Below are positions 63,412 to 64,000 of a stretch of DNA of 64,000 nucleotides, piece after piece. Every line of letters begins with the position of its first letter. The first letter of the stretch is position 1. A program made the position numbers and the translations under genes. This stretch comes from Allobosea sp035944375 (GTDB lineage Bacteria; Pseudomonadota; Alphaproteobacteria; Rhizobiales; Beijerinckiaceae), in assembly GCF_035944375.1 (NCBI RefSeq), contig NZ_DASZBE010000018.1; one strand, 5' to 3'. Below the pieces are notes generated by a model. It saw only the letters and a program-made list of their open reading frames with translations, had not been told where the DNA came from and ran no database searches.

Positions 63412-63641
63412 GCGGGCTGCCGGGCGCGGGTTGCCTTCTTCGTCCGCTTGGGACGGGCGGCCGCCGGCGCGCCGAGCGGACGCGGCCGGCTGCGCACGGG
63501 CACCTCGGCGGCGACGGGCTCGACCTCACGCTCGTAGCGGACGCCGGTGAAGAACAGGATCGCCGCGGCCTCGGGACGCTCGGTCCGGGCTTGCGACGGT
63601 TGCGTCCGCAGCCGGGACGCGAGGGAGATGACGACGGCCAT
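63408..63641 (-). CDS. Small conserved hypothetical protein (ILFFTGVRYER motif)
   Basis: The 77-aa product has the central motif AAILFFTGVRYEREVEP, which I recall in short unnamed Rhizobiales proteins, and a basic tail (RPKRTKKATRARQPA) that could bind nucleic acid or membrane. GGAGG lies seven bases before its ATG. It overlaps the downstream lipoprotein-like gene by four bases (ATGA). The upstream gap contains the CtrA-type site at 63720-63734, about 80 bases away. Confidence 0.72.
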   Translation of the reverse strand: MAVVISLASRLRTQPSQARTERPEAAAILFFTGVRYEREVEPVAAEVPVRSRPRPLGAPAAARPKRTKKATRARQPA

Positions 63642-63719
63642 GATGCGCCTCCATGCCTTGGCGCCTTGGATGTGGGTCGCGGGAGATCGCTCTCCGGTTC
63701 ACATCAGGCCCGTACATGG

Positions 63720-63734
63720 TTAACGCCCTCTTAA
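63720..63734. promoter_or_regulatory. CtrA-type binding site (TTAA-N7-TTAA)
   Basis: TTAA at 63720-63723, seven bases CGCCCTC, TTAA at 63731-63734: a perfect match to the consensus of the alphaproteobacterial cell-cycle regulator CtrA. Such AT-rich spacing is rare by chance in this GC-rich DNA. It lies 53 bases before the DUF2336 start and 79 bases before the divergent 63641 gene, so it could control either or both. Confidence 0.7.
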
Positions 63735-63786
63735 AGCCTCGGGGATTACTGTCGCTTCGAGCCCAGAATCACGAGCCGAGTGTCCC

Positions 63787-64000
63787 ATGCCGTCGCGCAT
63801 TTCCGCCGAAATCGCCCAGCTCGCCCGCCTCGCGCGCGATGGCGGGCTCGATCTCAGTCAGGTCTCGCTGCGCGTGAAAGCGGATCTGCTGATGTCGACC
63901 CCCCAGCCCGCCCCCGACGATCTCGCCGCGTTCGGCGAGATGGCCGCGACGCTGGTGCCGGGCGTGGACGAGGCGACCGCCGTCATTCTCGCCCGCAAGA
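63787..64000 (+). CDS. DUF2336 domain protein (cut by window edge)
   Basis: The frame starts at the ATG at 63787 and is open to the right edge (71 codons seen). The product begins MPSRISAEIAQLARLARDGG and continues QVSLRVKADLLMSTP, FGEMAATLVPGVDEATAVIL, which matches the N-terminus of DUF2336 proteins, helical-repeat proteins of about 350-400 aa of unknown role, common in Rhizobiales. The CtrA-type site just upstream suggests cell-cycle-linked expression. Most of the protein is outside the window. Confidence 0.75.
   Translation, partial: MPSRISAEIAQLARLARDGGLDLSQVSLRVKADLLMSTPQPAPDDLAAFGEMAATLVPGVDEATAVILARK

Overview
The window looks like chromosomal DNA of a GC-rich alphaproteobacterium of the order Hyphomicrobiales (Rhizobiales). 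Gene content and extragenic repeats resemble Bosea or a close relative, but genus is an inference from remembered family patterns, not a search. Supporting signs are the dxs-tlyA pair, an SRAP protein, SleB-type cell wall hydrolase, DUF6894, DUF1214/DUF1254 and DUF2336 proteins, an EcfG-type promoter (GGAAC-N16-CGTT), a CtrA-type site (TTAA-N7-TTAA) and several GC-rich palindromic intergenic repeats. About 60 protein genes are supported, packed tightly on both strands. No rRNA, tRNA, CRISPR array, intact insertion sequence or replication origin was seen.

Layout. 0-11 kb: cut-off GIY-YIG protein, GlcD-type flavoprotein, LysR regulator, SMP-30 hydrolase, AbrB-family membrane protein, aminotransferase, MscL, and a very large transporter-like hybrid histidine kinase. 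11-20 kb: phosphatase, Lrp regulator and xseB, then a block of accessory genes (orphan six-helix membrane protein, pirin, MFS carrier, orphan ABC binding protein coupled to an amidase). 20-28.6 kb: dxs-tlyA, SRAP, a 2-hydroxyacid dehydrogenase, a 23S-type RNA methyltransferase, cysK-MOSC. 28.7-35 kb: chemoreceptor, lipid kinase, a small stress-like protein, SLC13 carrier, CorA. 35-39.5 kb: acyl-CoA dehydrogenase - SDR - AT-rich membrane gene, joined by 4-base overlaps, divergent from tsaC/sua5.

39.5-48.4 kb: LysR, membrane-anchored GH19-like enzyme, AcuI-type reductase, MFS carrier, SleB hydrolase, a small prophage scar (C-terminal piece of a D12 DNA adenine methylase plus a coupled small membrane protein), an EcfG-type promoter with a DUF6894 gene, and a secreted repeat protein with a strong terminator. 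48.4-51 kb: minus-strand cold-shock/RNA cluster (csp, DEAD-box helicase, IF-1 paralogue with Arg-rich tail, membrane protein). 51-54.6 kb: Mo/Fe-S oxidoreductase iorAB divergent from a TetR gene, with a long perfect palindrome between them. 54.7-55.4 kb: higBA toxin-antitoxin with a palindromic operator. 55.4-64 kb: ppdK, YcgN, PBP1-type enzyme, DUF1214-DUF1254 pair, a lipoprotein-like pair, and the start of a DUF2336 gene behind the CtrA-type site.

Most of the window is ordinary core or metabolic DNA. The least explained items are the orphan membrane protein at 12.9-14.4 kb, the SDR lacking its catalytic lysine with its AT-rich partner, the EcfG-linked small genes, and the VPAxY repeat protein.
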